DNA of 64,000 bases from Cloacimonetes bacterium UBA5835 (lineage in GTDB: Bacteria; Cloacimonadota; Cloacimonadia; Cloacimonadales; Cloacimonadaceae): NCBI GenBank assembly GCA_002432865.1, contig DJGX01000012.1, positions 38,246-102,245 on the forward strand. The letters run 5' to 3'. Both the position numbers and the translations under genes were made by a program. Positions within the stretch are counted from its first letter, which is position 1. Every line of letters starts with the position of its first letter. The notes beneath the pieces were generated by a model that was given only the letters and a program-made list of their open reading frames with translations, was not told the DNA's origin and searched no databases. This document shows positions 43,624-53,393 of the stretch, in pieces.

Positions 43624-46600
43624 CTATTTACTTTGTTTTATTGGTATTGTAACAAATACAGTTGTTCCTTCATTTTCCTTACTTTTTATCCAGATTTTAC
43701 CAGAATGCAATTCAGCAATGCGTTTGGATGTAGCCAGTCCAAGACCCAAACCGCTACTACGATATTCTATAGTTCCAGATTTATGAGCATAGATTTCGTT
43801 CAGTTCATAGAATTTTCTGAATACATTCTTCAATTGGTATTCCGGAATTCCGATTCCATTATCTTGTACATAAATAACTAATGACTCTTTACCGTCAATC
43901 TTTTCGCTTTGAAAAGCAGATTTACGAGCTCCAATAATCACAGTCCCGAAATCGTTGGTAAAACGAATGGCATTTAGAACCAGATTATAAATCATTAAAT
44001 GAAACGCTTCCCAATTTGCTTTAATCGGAGGTAAGTCTTTTTCAATTTCCAATTTTATGAACATCTTACGTTTACGAGAAAGAATTTGGACTTCCTGATA
44101 GATAATTTCCAATATTTCCTGCACAGATAGAGTGGAAAAGGGCAACGACTTGGCTAAATTATAGGTATTCATAGTAGTAATATCGTTGATAGTGAGAATG
44201 ATTTTCTTCACTGAATTCTCAATTTTGTTGATAATATCTTTCTTTTCTTCTTCATCAGCAAAAAGATTTCTTTTTAATCTCGTAACATATCCCTGCAAAG
44301 TTGTTAGCGGTGTATTTAATTCATGAGATACTATTGCCATAAATTCGTCTTTCAGCGTTTCAAATGTATTTAGCTCGTTATTCTTTTGCAGTAAGTTTTC
44401 ATAGAGCATAGCATTTTTCAGAGCAATTGTAATTTGTTCCAATAGCAGCTTTATTATTTCTGTATTCAGATACATTTCGCGGTTATTATCATTCAAGTTA
44501 TCCAGATAGATATAGCCATACACATTGTTGTCTACAATTATGGGAGCACAGAAGATCGTGTGCAAAACATAATCCTGAACACTTATCGCACTCTTAAAAC
44601 GATTATCTTCCACGGCATTGAAAGTGGAGACAATTTCCTGAGTGTTTTGAGACAAACTTAAAACAGTTTTACTAACTCCAGATACCGTGGGCAGAATTTG
44701 TTTTGCTGCATTGAGCTGCACGGTATATATTATCGCTCCATCACTATCACGCTTAATCAGAAAACCTCTTGTACTATTAGTAAAATCAATGCAGGCAGAT
44801 ACTATGGCTCTTTCCAATTCGTTTATATTTACAATCCGCATCAATTCGTGTGTTATAGCCATCAGCTGGTTCATCTTTTGTATGCGTAAAGTAATCTGGC
44901 TAAAATCTTCTATTCTTACTAATAGAGCAGCCAAATGTTGTTTCATATCTCGCATAAGAGACATTTCTTGCTTCGTAAAAGGCATTTCACTCTTATCCGA
45001 TAGCAGCAGAAAACCAATTCTTTTTGAACCAATCTGAAAAGGGACAACCATAAAATGCAGATTATTTTGTTCAAGGATTACGAGGTTGTCTATTTTAAAT
45101 GCTCTTTCTATATACGGTAAAAGTTCTGTATTGAAAGTGTTTTCTTTTCCGGTATTATAGCTCTGGAAACAGGTATAGGAAGATACTTTGGAAGAATATT
45201 TCATCAGATAAAACTGCCAAGGCGAGAATACTTGAATCAGGCCTTTCTCTATAAGAAACTTGATCCTATCAATACTGTTGATATTAGTAATATTAAATAG
45301 CATCTCGTTCCATTTTTTCATCAGGTCTTTCGTTCTGGAAGCAATGGGTAACAGATTAAACTTACGCAGATTATTCAGATAATAGAGATTTATACTCAGA
45401 TAATTCTGTCGGTCATCAGCTCTGATATTTTCTGTGATATTCTCCAGATACTTTTTGTAGTTTGCATATTCAGCTTCTGCCAGTTCTTCCTGTTTCAATT
45501 CTATAAATATCTGTATCTTTACTTGGTAGAGCTCTACATTCAATTGATAGTATTCATAGTTAGACCAAGCATCAAGGTATTCATTCACTTTTCTCAATAT
45601 TGATCTTAAAGGTATATCGGGAACTAAAAGATCAATTTTAAGCGCCAAAACAGCCAATTCGCATTCCCAATAGCGATAATGGTTTTCCTTTATTTTGGGA
45701 AGAGCTAATTCAGTTAGTTCTCTGGCTCGTTCTACATCTTTTAAACCATAGTAACAGCGGATTTGTAATACATAGAATACCGCAATCGCATAATTGTTAT
45801 TAATTTCTCCGGCATGACGCAAAGCGATTTTCAGTTCATTTAAAGCACCCTCAAAGTCCTTTTCTGCCATAGAAGCTAGGGCCAAAGCATTATGATAGAA
45901 TTCCTCTTCATGTATATGTTTATAGTTTATATGTACATTTTTCGATAACAAACGCCTTAATTTCTTCGCATTTCCAATTTCATGCAGATAATAAAAATAG
46001 GTCTTCACTAAAGGATTCAATTCTTTTATCCGACAACTGATCAGTTCTGGTTCATTATCCATAATGAAACTGAAATAATGGCCAAAACCCTTTATCTTAC
46101 TTTTAGCTAATGCTAGGTTTCTTTTAACCGATTGCAAGTAGTTTGTGCTTTCCTTAGAAAGAACTAATGCCTCGCATTCTAAAAGTCTTTGTTCAGCGGT
46201 AACAAAATCTCCCATCTTTATTTTTGCTTCACCTTGATTTAAAAGAGACAGAGCTTTAGACATAGCAAAATTGAGTTCATCAGAATATTTATAAGCTAAT
46301 TCCGAATAGTGTTCAGAAATAACCGTAAGCCCTTGTTTCAGATATAAATCTGATATATTATTATAAATAAGGCCCAAATAGCGATTTATGTTATATCGCC
46401 TGGAAATATTTAAAGCAGTAAAGAGGTGTTCATCCGCTTCATCAATATTTTTCTGATTACTGTAAAAAACGCCTAAATCATTGTGTATCACAATCAACCG
46501 ATACATAACATCAGTATTGTGTTCAGGAGGTAATTTTTCCAAAAAATCAGCTATAGTTTTGATCGCCATATCCCAATTTTTCATTAACGAATGATAGACT

Positions 46601-49107
46601 GCCAAACGGTCAACAAAAGCAATATGCAATTCCAAGGTCATATCTTGCTTCAGCGCTTTATCGACATATAATATCATTTTAGAGGGATCAATTTTAGCAA
46701 AGACCTGAGCATAGGCAAGCCAGAGTAATAATTGCTGTCTTCCTGTAATAATATTCCTCTCACCTATGCTAAAGTATTCCAGGGCTTTCTGGATATTTTC
46801 TGCCAAAATATTTATGGTCCCCAAAAGATAGTATTTCTCGAAAAAATCAGGTAAATTCATCAATTCCTGAATTATGAACTTAGCTCGTTCATAGAATCCC
46901 GTGAATTCCATTTTTTCCTGCAATTTTTTAACATCAGAAATTAAGTCTTTTAGAGAGATAGACAATTCAGGATTAAAATCCAGATTTAAAACATTTAAAA
47001 TTGCAAAAAAAGCTTGTTCTTGTTCATTTTCCTGATTGAGCATATCATAGTATCTAAGATAATATAAGCGAGCGCAAATCAGATCGTTGGCCAGAAAAGC
47101 ATTGGCAATCAGACCACGGCAAGTTTCAAAATCTGTAATAATCTCATCCGCATAAAACTTAAGAACGCGTTTAGAAACTAATTTATGTGTTTTATCCCTG
47201 CATTCATTAAATAAACGCTGTTTAGCTTCCTGAAAAGTAAAATAGTAGTTTTTGCCCTGTTTCTTTAATATTTCGTGGTATATACCATCATTCAATAGAG
47301 AATAAAGTTCAGAATCCTTTATTTTTAAAATATAGATTATCAATTCTCGGGTTAAAGGAGTTTGCACTACGCTTAGTTTCTGCAAGTGTAAATAATTTAC
47401 ATCTTTTAGGTGACTCAAGCGCGAGTGAATTGATTGCAATAAACGAGATGATAATTGATAATCAGAAAGATCGGCAGGATAGTGTAACATTTTATCGTAA
47501 TATAGCCTTCTTCTTTGCATAAGATCAATCAATATCTCCACAATGAAGTAAGGATTCCCTGCAGAGCGTCTATATATTTCATTAATTAGTTCTTCAGGAA
47601 CACTATCTCTATTGTCAGAAGAGGAAAAACCGGATAGCAAACGATTGATATAGTTCCGGCTTTCATCCAAATTTAGAGTAGGGATGTTCATTAGCACTGT
47701 ATGGTCTATCTGATTTATTTTATTATAATCGTTACAGGTAATAACAATCATTATACGGTGTTTAACAATATAAGAGGACATAAAATTAATAAAATCAATC
47801 GTATTATGATGCACATACTGGAAGTTGCGAATGATAAAAATAATAGGTTTATTAATTGAAAGGTCTATAAGCAAACTTTTTACAGATTCAAAATCAAGCT
47901 TCAATTCACTACTTGTCTGGCTTACAGTTTTGGCTTCCTGTTCTGAACCAAATAAATAGCAACGGAATTTTTCAGAAATCGTTTTCAACCCACTGTATTC
48001 CTGAAGTTCCTCGGGACTTAGAGATTGAACAAATTCCTTTATTAAAGCAAAAAATGCCTCATGATCGCTTTTGGAACAGGTGTAATCAAAAATAAAGTAC
48101 TTACCGCTTAATAAATGATAGCGGAATAAGGAGATAATACTATCTTTGCCTAATCCATCTCCTCCAGTTACTGATATAATTTTCCCATTTCCTTTTTCTA
48201 CTGCAGGAATGTAATCTAAAATCTGATGTGAATATTTATCCCGAACAAGATAACTATTAAAATGTAAGGTGTTTATCATAGACCAGGACACCGAGAAAGG
48301 ATATTGGAAGGATTGAGTCCGATTTATGTAATGCACAATCTCTTCGCAACTAGCAAAGCGGTTATCAGGATTTTGATCTAGTAAACGTAATATAAACTTT
48401 TCCAGAGAAAGAGGAATATCTTTATTCAGTTCACTGGGAAAACTGGGAATAAAATATTGGTTACCACCAGTAATAAGTGCGTTTATTTGATCCACACTAA
48501 AAGGAAAACTACCGGTAGTAAGTTTATATAAAATTACTCCCAAGGCATAAAAATCGCTAGCCTTGCTAGCGGGTTTTCCCAAATAAATTTCAGGAGCAAG
48601 ATAAGGTAATGTTCCCGAAACTGCCTGTGAATCTTTAGTAGTATCAACTTTGGAAAAACCGTAATCAATCAGCTTAAGAATAATTGTATTCCCTTCCGTC
48701 CTATACAATACATTCTCCAGTTTCAAGTCCTTATGCAGAATATTTTGAGTGTGTAAAGCATGCAAAGCATAACATATCTGAATAGCAATATCATAAATTT
48801 GGCCTAATTTAGCTTTAGTGAATTTGACACCAGTAAGCGGTTTACCCTCAAAATATTCACTGATATAATAAATATGATCTGCAACATGCCCAAAATCGAC
48901 AGTATGACTAAGATTGGGATGTTCAAGACGAGTTATATGATGCATTTCTTCAGCGCTGAAACGCGAGTATAAATCATCTGAAGAGACATATTGGAAAAGC
49001 TTTAAAGAATAAAGTTTTCCGCTGCGAATATCGCGAACTTTATATACATTAGCCCATGCACCTGTCCCCAGATGTTCTAAAACTTCATATCGATGATCTA
49101 TAAACAT
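43624..49107 (-). CDS. Giant hybrid Ser/Thr protein kinase - ATPase - TPR - GAF - histidine kinase
   Basis: 1827 residues in one frame. Residues 1-265: Hanks-type kinase with GTGAWANVY loop, lysine K36, catalytic HKDLK (D127), DYG in place of DFG (148-150) and APE (171-173). ~300-520: AAA/STAND-type ATPase with P-loop GGDGLGKDS (315-323). ~650-1260: helical TPR-like repeats. ~1430-1590: GAF sensor domain. ~1580-1827: HisKA with H1595 in SHELNTPLTTL, N1712 in NLVLNAIRF, DNGIG (1749-1753) and GLGLGL (1786-1791). The domain order resembles cyanobacterial and deltaproteobacterial dual kinases. There is no membrane helix and no receiver domain. The cognate regulator is unknown. Confidence 0.93.
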   Translation of the reverse strand: MFIDHRYEVLEHLGTGAWANVYKVRDIRSGKLYSLKLFQYVSSDDLYSRFSAEEMHHITRLEHPNLSHTVDFGHVADHIYYISEYFEGKPLTGVKFTKAKLGQIYDIAIQICYALHALHTQNILHKDLKLENVLYRTEGNTIILKLIDYGFSKVDTTKDSQAVSGTLPYLAPEIYLGKPASKASDFYALGVILYKLTTGSFPFSVDQINALITGGNQYFIPSFPSELNKDIPLSLEKFILRLLDQNPDNRFASCEEIVHYINRTQSFQYPFSVSWSMINTLHFNSYLVRDKYSHQILDYIPAVEKGNGKIISVTGGDGLGKDSIISLFRYHLLSGKYFIFDYTCSKSDHEAFFALIKEFVQSLSPEELQEYSGLKTISEKFRCYLFGSEQEAKTVSQTSSELKLDFESVKSLLIDLSINKPIIFIIRNFQYVHHNTIDFINFMSSYIVKHRIMIVITCNDYNKINQIDHTVLMNIPTLNLDESRNYINRLLSGFSSSDNRDSVPEELINEIYRRSAGNPYFIVEILIDLMQRRRLYYDKMLHYPADLSDYQLSSRLLQSIHSRLSHLKDVNYLHLQKLSVVQTPLTRELIIYILKIKDSELYSLLNDGIYHEILKKQGKNYYFTFQEAKQRLFNECRDKTHKLVSKRVLKFYADEIITDFETCRGLIANAFLANDLICARLYYLRYYDMLNQENEQEQAFFAILNVLNLDFNPELSISLKDLISDVKKLQEKMEFTGFYERAKFIIQELMNLPDFFEKYYLLGTINILAENIQKALEYFSIGERNIITGRQQLLLWLAYAQVFAKIDPSKMILYVDKALKQDMTLELHIAFVDRLAVYHSLMKNWDMAIKTIADFLEKLPPEHNTDVMYRLIVIHNDLGVFYSNQKNIDEADEHLFTALNISRRYNINRYLGLIYNNISDLYLKQGLTVISEHYSELAYKYSDELNFAMSKALSLLNQGEAKIKMGDFVTAEQRLLECEALVLSKESTNYLQSVKRNLALAKSKIKGFGHYFSFIMDNEPELISCRIKELNPLVKTYFYYLHEIGNAKKLRRLLSKNVHINYKHIHEEEFYHNALALASMAEKDFEGALNELKIALRHAGEINNNYAIAVFYVLQIRCYYGLKDVERARELTELALPKIKENHYRYWECELAVLALKIDLLVPDIPLRSILRKVNEYLDAWSNYEYYQLNVELYQVKIQIFIELKQEELAEAEYANYKKYLENITENIRADDRQNYLSINLYYLNNLRKFNLLPIASRTKDLMKKWNEMLFNITNINSIDRIKFLIEKGLIQVFSPWQFYLMKYSSKVSSYTCFQSYNTGKENTFNTELLPYIERAFKIDNLVILEQNNLHFMVVPFQIGSKRIGFLLLSDKSEMPFTKQEMSLMRDMKQHLAALLVRIEDFSQITLRIQKMNQLMAITHELMRIVNINELERAIVSACIDFTNSTRGFLIKRDSDGAIIYTVQLNAAKQILPTVSGVSKTVLSLSQNTQEIVSTFNAVEDNRFKSAISVQDYVLHTIFCAPIIVDNNVYGYIYLDNLNDNNREMYLNTEIIKLLLEQITIALKNAMLYENLLQKNNELNTFETLKDEFMAIVSHELNTPLTTLQGYVTRLKRNLFADEEEKKDIINKIENSVKKIILTINDITTMNTYNLAKSLPFSTLSVQEILEIIYQEVQILSRKRKMFIKLEIEKDLPPIKANWEAFHLMIYNLVLNAIRFTNDFGTVIIGARKSAFQSEKIDGKESLVIYVQDNGIGIPEYQLKNVFRKFYELNEIYAHKSGTIEYRSSGLGLGLATSKRIAELHSGKIWIKSKENEGTTVFVTIPIKQSK

Positions 49108-49147
49108 ATAACTGCTCCATAGCTATTTCAGGATGCGAAAACAACCC

Positions 49148-50035
49148 TTAGGCAAGCATATCGTAGGAATGTTTCCATCTTAAATGTACCCAAAACCATT
49201 GTTCTGGATGTTCTCTGATTTGATGTTCAAGAATTTTATTTACTTCTTCTAGAACAATCTTATAGTTTTCTTCCTTATCATCTAAATCATTATGCAAGAT
49301 AACAGGAAAGAATTCAAAAACTATTCTATCATCTTCCGACCTGCGAGCAAAACAGGGAACGATAGGAACTCTATAGCGCAAAGAGAGTTTAGCAACTCCT
49401 TTCCAGTGAGAAGCGGGAAAACCTAAAAAATTCATTAACAAACCTGATCCACCTGCATTTTGATCGATAAGAATTGCTACAATACGATTCTCTCTAAATT
49501 CGTGGACTATATCCCTAAGTCCACGTTTCATATTGATTATCCGCATCCCACATCGTTCGCGTATTGTATTAGTATATTTATCAAATAGAACATTTCTTTG
49601 GGGTTTAGCAATACCACTTATTGGAATTCCTGCTTTAGGTAAAATCCTTGCCGCTTCCCAATTTCCATAATGAGCTGTGGCAAATATTGCTCCTCTTTTC
49701 AGGGATAATGCTTCTTCTATAAACTCTCTACCTTCTATTCGGATATTTTTATATAGTGTTTCATCATCCATTAGGTAGCACTCATAAATGGATAATGCCA
49801 TATTACGATATAGTTTTTTGATAATAGCAGCTTTCTCTTTGCTGTTTTTATCCGGAAAAATCTTACTAAGTTGTTGTAACGCAACATTTTTGCGAATACC
49901 TATAACCCAACCCCCAAACCAAAACAAGCCTTTTAATACAGCTTTTGCTGCTTCAGGAGGTAAAAGTTTCAATCCAGCAAGTGCTATTCTGAAACTTACA
50001 TATTCTATTCTATTTTTTAGCTTATGATTGGGCAC
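49148..50035 (-). CDS. LpxL/HtrB-family lysophospholipid acyltransferase
   Basis: 295 residues from GTG 50035, with AGAGGAA about six bases upstream. The catalytic H-x4-E is in TAHYGNWEAARIL (~residues 117-129), and INMKRGLRDI plus DQNAGGSGLLMNFLGFPA are conserved in lipid A late acyltransferases. One hydrophobic N-terminal helix would anchor it in the inner membrane. Probably adds a secondary acyl chain to lipid A or a related lipid. It precedes the giant kinase gene by 40 bases. Confidence 0.9.
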   Translation of the reverse strand: MPNHKLKNRIEYVSFRIALAGLKLLPPEAAKAVLKGLFWFGGWVIGIRKNVALQQLSKIFPDKNSKEKAAIIKKLYRNMALSIYECYLMDDETLYKNIRIEGREFIEEALSLKRGAIFATAHYGNWEAARILPKAGIPISGIAKPQRNVLFDKYTNTIRERCGMRIINMKRGLRDIVHEFRENRIVAILIDQNAGGSGLLMNFLGFPASHWKGVAKLSLRYRVPIVPCFARRSEDDRIVFEFFPVILHNDLDDKEENYKIVLEEVNKILEHQIREHPEQWFWVHLRWKHSYDMLA

Positions 50036-50114
50036 TTAATATTCCTCTTGAGTAAGAATTTTCTCAAGACACCATTATTTTCAAGTGCCCTGAACTGACA
50101 AGTAATATCTTGAT

Positions 50115-50426
50115 TTAATCGTTCATTCGTTCCAGTTTTTGCAAAATCACACTTTTTGATACTACTCCTATTGAGCTATCTACTAATTTACCTCTACGAT
50201 AAAACAACAGAGTAGGTATACTGTGAACATTTTGTCTACCAGCTAAGGCAGGATAGTTGTCCACATTTACTTTATAGATTGTAAGGTCAGCAACCTCTTT
50301 ATCAATCTCATCTAAAGTGGGCGAGAAAATCTTACAGGGACCACACCAGGGTGCCCAAAAGTCAATTATAACTTTGTCTCCGGCAATTGCCTTGTCAAAA
50401 TCTACTTCGTTTAAGTCCTTAATCAT
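50115..50426 (-). CDS. trxA: Thioredoxin
   Basis: 103 residues from ATG 50426; a GTG at 50441 would place its own GAGG ribosome binding site inside the gene, so the later start fits better. The redox motif WCGPC is at residues 27-31 (DFWAPWCGPCKIF) and cis-proline in VHSIPTLLF. Normal cytosolic thioredoxin. Confidence 0.95.
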   Translation of the reverse strand: MIKDLNEVDFDKAIAGDKVIIDFWAPWCGPCKIFSPTLDEIDKEVADLTIYKVNVDNYPALAGRQNVHSIPTLLFYRRGKLVDSSIGVVSKSVILQKLERMND

Positions 50427-50441
50427 CTTTGGTGTCCTCAC

Positions 50442-50896
50442 TAGTTTTTATCTGTGTTTATATTAATTAAAGTCCTTCTTCTCTATCTAACCGATGAATA
50501 CTAATACATTTTCTAAGCTGTCCTTAAAATTAGTCTCATGCTCCAAAACTCTTCCCCAGCCTTTTATACTCATTTTCAACAAAATACTTATATATAATAT
50601 AAGCTGAATTCCTCACTTTGGCAATGAATATCGGCAATGTCTGTTGTAAACCTCTTTTTTACAATTCCGAATAATTTCTTATCTTCCCATAATAGACTAT
50701 TATCGTATTTTCCCTCGTAACTGTTATATTACTCAAGTTATTTTCATTTTATTGTATAGAGGGTTACATACTGTTTTAGCTGAAAAAGATCTCCCAATTA
50801 TATATGCAAATTTTCCCATTGCGGATTGTACTTGACATCAGTACAATTTAATTATTAGTGACTCAAAATATGCAAATATTAGTAAGGAGAAAAACA
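50442..50896. other. Intergenic region before the inositol-phosphate operon
   Basis: About 450 AT-rich bases between divergent genes. I see a TTGACA box at 50832-50837 and the ribosome binding site AAGGAG at 50884-50889, and no convincing gene or hairpin in the rest. Confidence 0.5.
50832..50837 (+). promoter_or_regulatory. Possible -35 element for ino1
   Basis: C-TTGACA, 65 bases upstream of the chosen ino1 ATG, matching other operons in word and distance. Confidence 0.35.
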
Positions 50897-52216
50897 ATGC
50901 TTAGAGGTAATGAAATAAAACCCGCCGAGGGCAAACTTGGTGTCCTTTTAGTTGGTTTAGGTGCAGTTAGCACAACTTTTGTGGCTGGTGTTCAGGCAAT
51001 TAAAAAAGGCATTTCCGAACCCTACGGTTCCGTTTCTCAAATGTCAACCATCCGTCTAGGGAAAAGGACAGAAAATAGAACCCCGTTAATAAAGGATTTT
51101 GTCCCGCTTGCAGATTTACAGGATATTGAATTTCTAGCTTGGGATATTTTTGAAAGCGATGCCTATGAAGCATCTTTAAAAGCAGGAGTTTTGGATAAAG
51201 AACTGTTGGATAAAATTGAACCAGAATTGCGTTCACTGAAGCCCCATAAAGCTGTCTTTGACAATAAATATGTGAAGAAATTACATGGCACTTATGTTAA
51301 AAGCGGCACTAATAAAATGAACTTAGCTCATCAGTTGATGGAAGATATCAAACGCTTTAAAGAAGAGAAAAATTGCAGCCGTCTAGTTATGGCTTGGGCT
51401 GCATCTACAGAAGTCTATTTAGAAGCTGATCCTATTCATAATAGCATTGAAAGTTTTGAACAAGGTTTGAAAGATAACCATCCAGCAATTGCTCCTTCAA
51501 TGATTTATTCCTATGCTGCTTTACAAATGGGAATTCCTTTTTTAAATGGTGCTCCGAATTTAAATTTGGAAATTCCGGCATTAAGGAAACTAGCAGAAGA
51601 GAAAAAAGTACCCGTTGGTGGTAAAGATTTTAAGACAGGCCAAACCCTAATGAAAACTATCATCGCTCCCGGTCTGAAAGCAAGAATGATTGGTATCCAG
51701 GGTTGGTTCTCAACTAATATTTTAGGTAATAGAGATGGTGAAGTTTTAGATGATCCTGACAGCTTTAAAACCAAAGAAGTTAGCAAACTTTCAGTACTGG
51801 AGACGATTCTGGAACCTGAAAAATATCCTCAACTTTATAAAGACCTTTATCATAAGGTGCGGATTAATTACTACCCCCCTCGTGGTGATAATAAAGAAAG
51901 TTGGGATAATATAGATATCTTTGGCTGGCTTGGTTATCCAATGCAAATAAAGATAAATTTCCTGTGCAGAGATAGCATTTTAGCTGCTCCTGTTTTATTA
52001 GACTTGATTTTATTTATTGATTTGGCACAGCGTTGTGAAATGTCTGGAGTACAAGAATGGCTATCTTTCTTCTGGAAATCACCTATGACGGCTCCTGGAC
52101 TCTATCCTGAAAACGATCTTTTCATTCAACAAATGAAGCTGAAAAATACTTTGCGATATATGATGAAGGAAAATCTTATCACTCATCTTGGTTTGGAGTA
52201 TTATAACGAAATGTAA
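50897..52216 (+). CDS. ino1: Inositol-3-phosphate synthase
   Basis: NAD-dependent enzyme isomerising glucose 6-phosphate to myo-inositol phosphate, the only known route to inositol. 439 residues from ATG 50897, preceded by AAGGAG; the in-frame ATG at 50858 has no such site and lies only 20 bases from the TTGACA box. The Rossmann motif is VLLVGLGAVSTTFVAGV; later conserved segments include FLNGAPNLNLEIPAL, GQTLMKT and NILGNRDGEVLDDP. It matches the prokaryotic form. Inositol makers are uncommon among Gram-negative bacteria and imply an inositol lipid, polymer or solute. Next are a TagB/F-like and a cytidylyltransferase-like gene. Confidence 0.93.
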   Translation: MLRGNEIKPAEGKLGVLLVGLGAVSTTFVAGVQAIKKGISEPYGSVSQMSTIRLGKRTENRTPLIKDFVPLADLQDIEFLAWDIFESDAYEASLKAGVLDKELLDKIEPELRSLKPHKAVFDNKYVKKLHGTYVKSGTNKMNLAHQLMEDIKRFKEEKNCSRLVMAWAASTEVYLEADPIHNSIESFEQGLKDNHPAIAPSMIYSYAALQMGIPFLNGAPNLNLEIPALRKLAEEKKVPVGGKDFKTGQTLMKTIIAPGLKARMIGIQGWFSTNILGNRDGEVLDDPDSFKTKEVSKLSVLETILEPEKYPQLYKDLYHKVRINYYPPRGDNKESWDNIDIFGWLGYPMQIKINFLCRDSILAAPVLLDLILFIDLAQRCEMSGVQEWLSFFWKSPMTAPGLYPENDLFIQQMKLKNTLRYMMKENLITHLGLEYYNEM

Positions 52217-52222
52217 ATATAT

Positions 52223-52254
52223 AGTATGGAGCTTGCCTCCATACTTATTTTAAT
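52223..52254 (+). terminator. Terminator after ino1
   Basis: AGTATGGAG (52223-52231) and CTCCATACT (52237-52245) are perfect arms with a five-base loop, followed by TATTTTAAT. It sits in the 67-base gap before the TagB/F-like gene. The interrupted U tract suggests partial read-through, so ino1 could be expressed above the two downstream genes. Confidence 0.7.
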
Positions 52255-52283
52255 AGTTGTAAATACCAAAGAAAATACGGTAA

Positions 52284-53390
52284 ATGAAGAAGATAAAACT
52301 CCTGTTTAGAATTGGTTATGCTTACCATAAAGCAGCTTTTGATCCTATTATAGACCTGTTGCTAAACGATGAAAAATACGATATCTGGTTCTCCTTGGAT
52401 ATGGAAAAAATCAAGTATTTCATCTTTGAATTTCCTTATCGCAATAGAATAATTGAGGACTGGAAAAATCTCGGTTATCGTTTTACCAATGAAACTAAAG
52501 GTTTCGATATTGTTATTTCTGGCGATACCCTTCGGAATGCAGAGGACTATGGCAAAACTCTATTGATTTTTTTGAATCATGGAACCGGGATAAAAAATAT
52601 TCTCTATCGCAATTTGGCACGCACTCCGGGAGTTAAGTATCAAATATTTGTAGAAGGTAAACATCGGGTTGAGTCCCTGTTAAAATGCCCATATTTAGAA
52701 AAAAGTGAAGTCCATCTGATTGGCTTACCTAAGCTAGACTTTTATTTTCAGGGTAAATTCAAAAGAGAAGAAATATTAGAACGATGGGGATTAGATCCTG
52801 CTAAAAAAACAGTATTGTTTGCTCCTACTTATAAGCCCACCTGTATGTACGAAATAAAAGATGATATCTTTGACCAAACCAGAAACTATAATCTGATAAT
52901 AAAACTACATCCCTATAGTTGGATGGGAAAATATGCCCCGCATAAACAACATCGTATTTTTGAAAAAAGGGTAAAAAAATATCCTCATTCTGTGCTTTTG
53001 CCTTTTACAGAATTTAATATTGTGCCTTATTATGCAGCTGCTGATACTGTTTTAAGTGAAGCTTCCAGTACAGTATTCGATTTCATTGCTCTAAATAAAT
53101 TCGGGATTGTATATGATCTTGATTGTGATAGATTAAACCATTCTGACGGCCAACCCCTATTGGAAATTGATAACAGAGAATTTTTAAAAGGGGCTTTTCC
53201 TCATATCCAAAACGGAAAACAACTGCAAACTGCTATTGAAAAAGCCCTGAATCCTACTAAAGAAATGAAAACTAAAGCAGATGAATACCGTCAACGCTTT
53301 TTCTATGGACTTGATGGAAAAGCCAGTATCCGCTTTGTAGAAAAAATGGAACAACTTTACTATGAAGGTGGTCACGAAAATGGAGCTTAA
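52284..53390 (+). CDS. CDP-glycerol glycerophosphotransferase-like (TagB/TagF family) enzyme
   Basis: 368 residues matching the TagB/TagF fold, which transfers alcohol phosphates from CDP-alcohols to teichoic acid chains. Visible features are VHLIGLPKLDFYFQ, the KKTVLFAPTYKP strand entering the nucleotide domain, LIIKLHPYSW and the donor-site ADTVLSEASSTVFDFIAL. It lacks the extra N-terminal glycosyl region of large fused enzymes. In wall teichoic acid producers the donor is CDP-glycerol or CDP-ribitol; here the neighbours suggest CDP-inositol. It is peripheral, with no membrane helix. Its ribosome binding site is weak. Confidence 0.85.
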   Translation: MKKIKLLFRIGYAYHKAAFDPIIDLLLNDEKYDIWFSLDMEKIKYFIFEFPYRNRIIEDWKNLGYRFTNETKGFDIVISGDTLRNAEDYGKTLLIFLNHGTGIKNILYRNLARTPGVKYQIFVEGKHRVESLLKCPYLEKSEVHLIGLPKLDFYFQGKFKREEILERWGLDPAKKTVLFAPTYKPTCMYEIKDDIFDQTRNYNLIIKLHPYSWMGKYAPHKQHRIFEKRVKKYPHSVLLPFTEFNIVPYYAAADTVLSEASSTVFDFIALNKFGIVYDLDCDRLNHSDGQPLLEIDNREFLKGAFPHIQNGKQLQTAIEKALNPTKEMKTKADEYRQRFFYGLDGKASIRFVEKMEQLYYEGGHENGA

Positions 53391-53393
53391 ATT

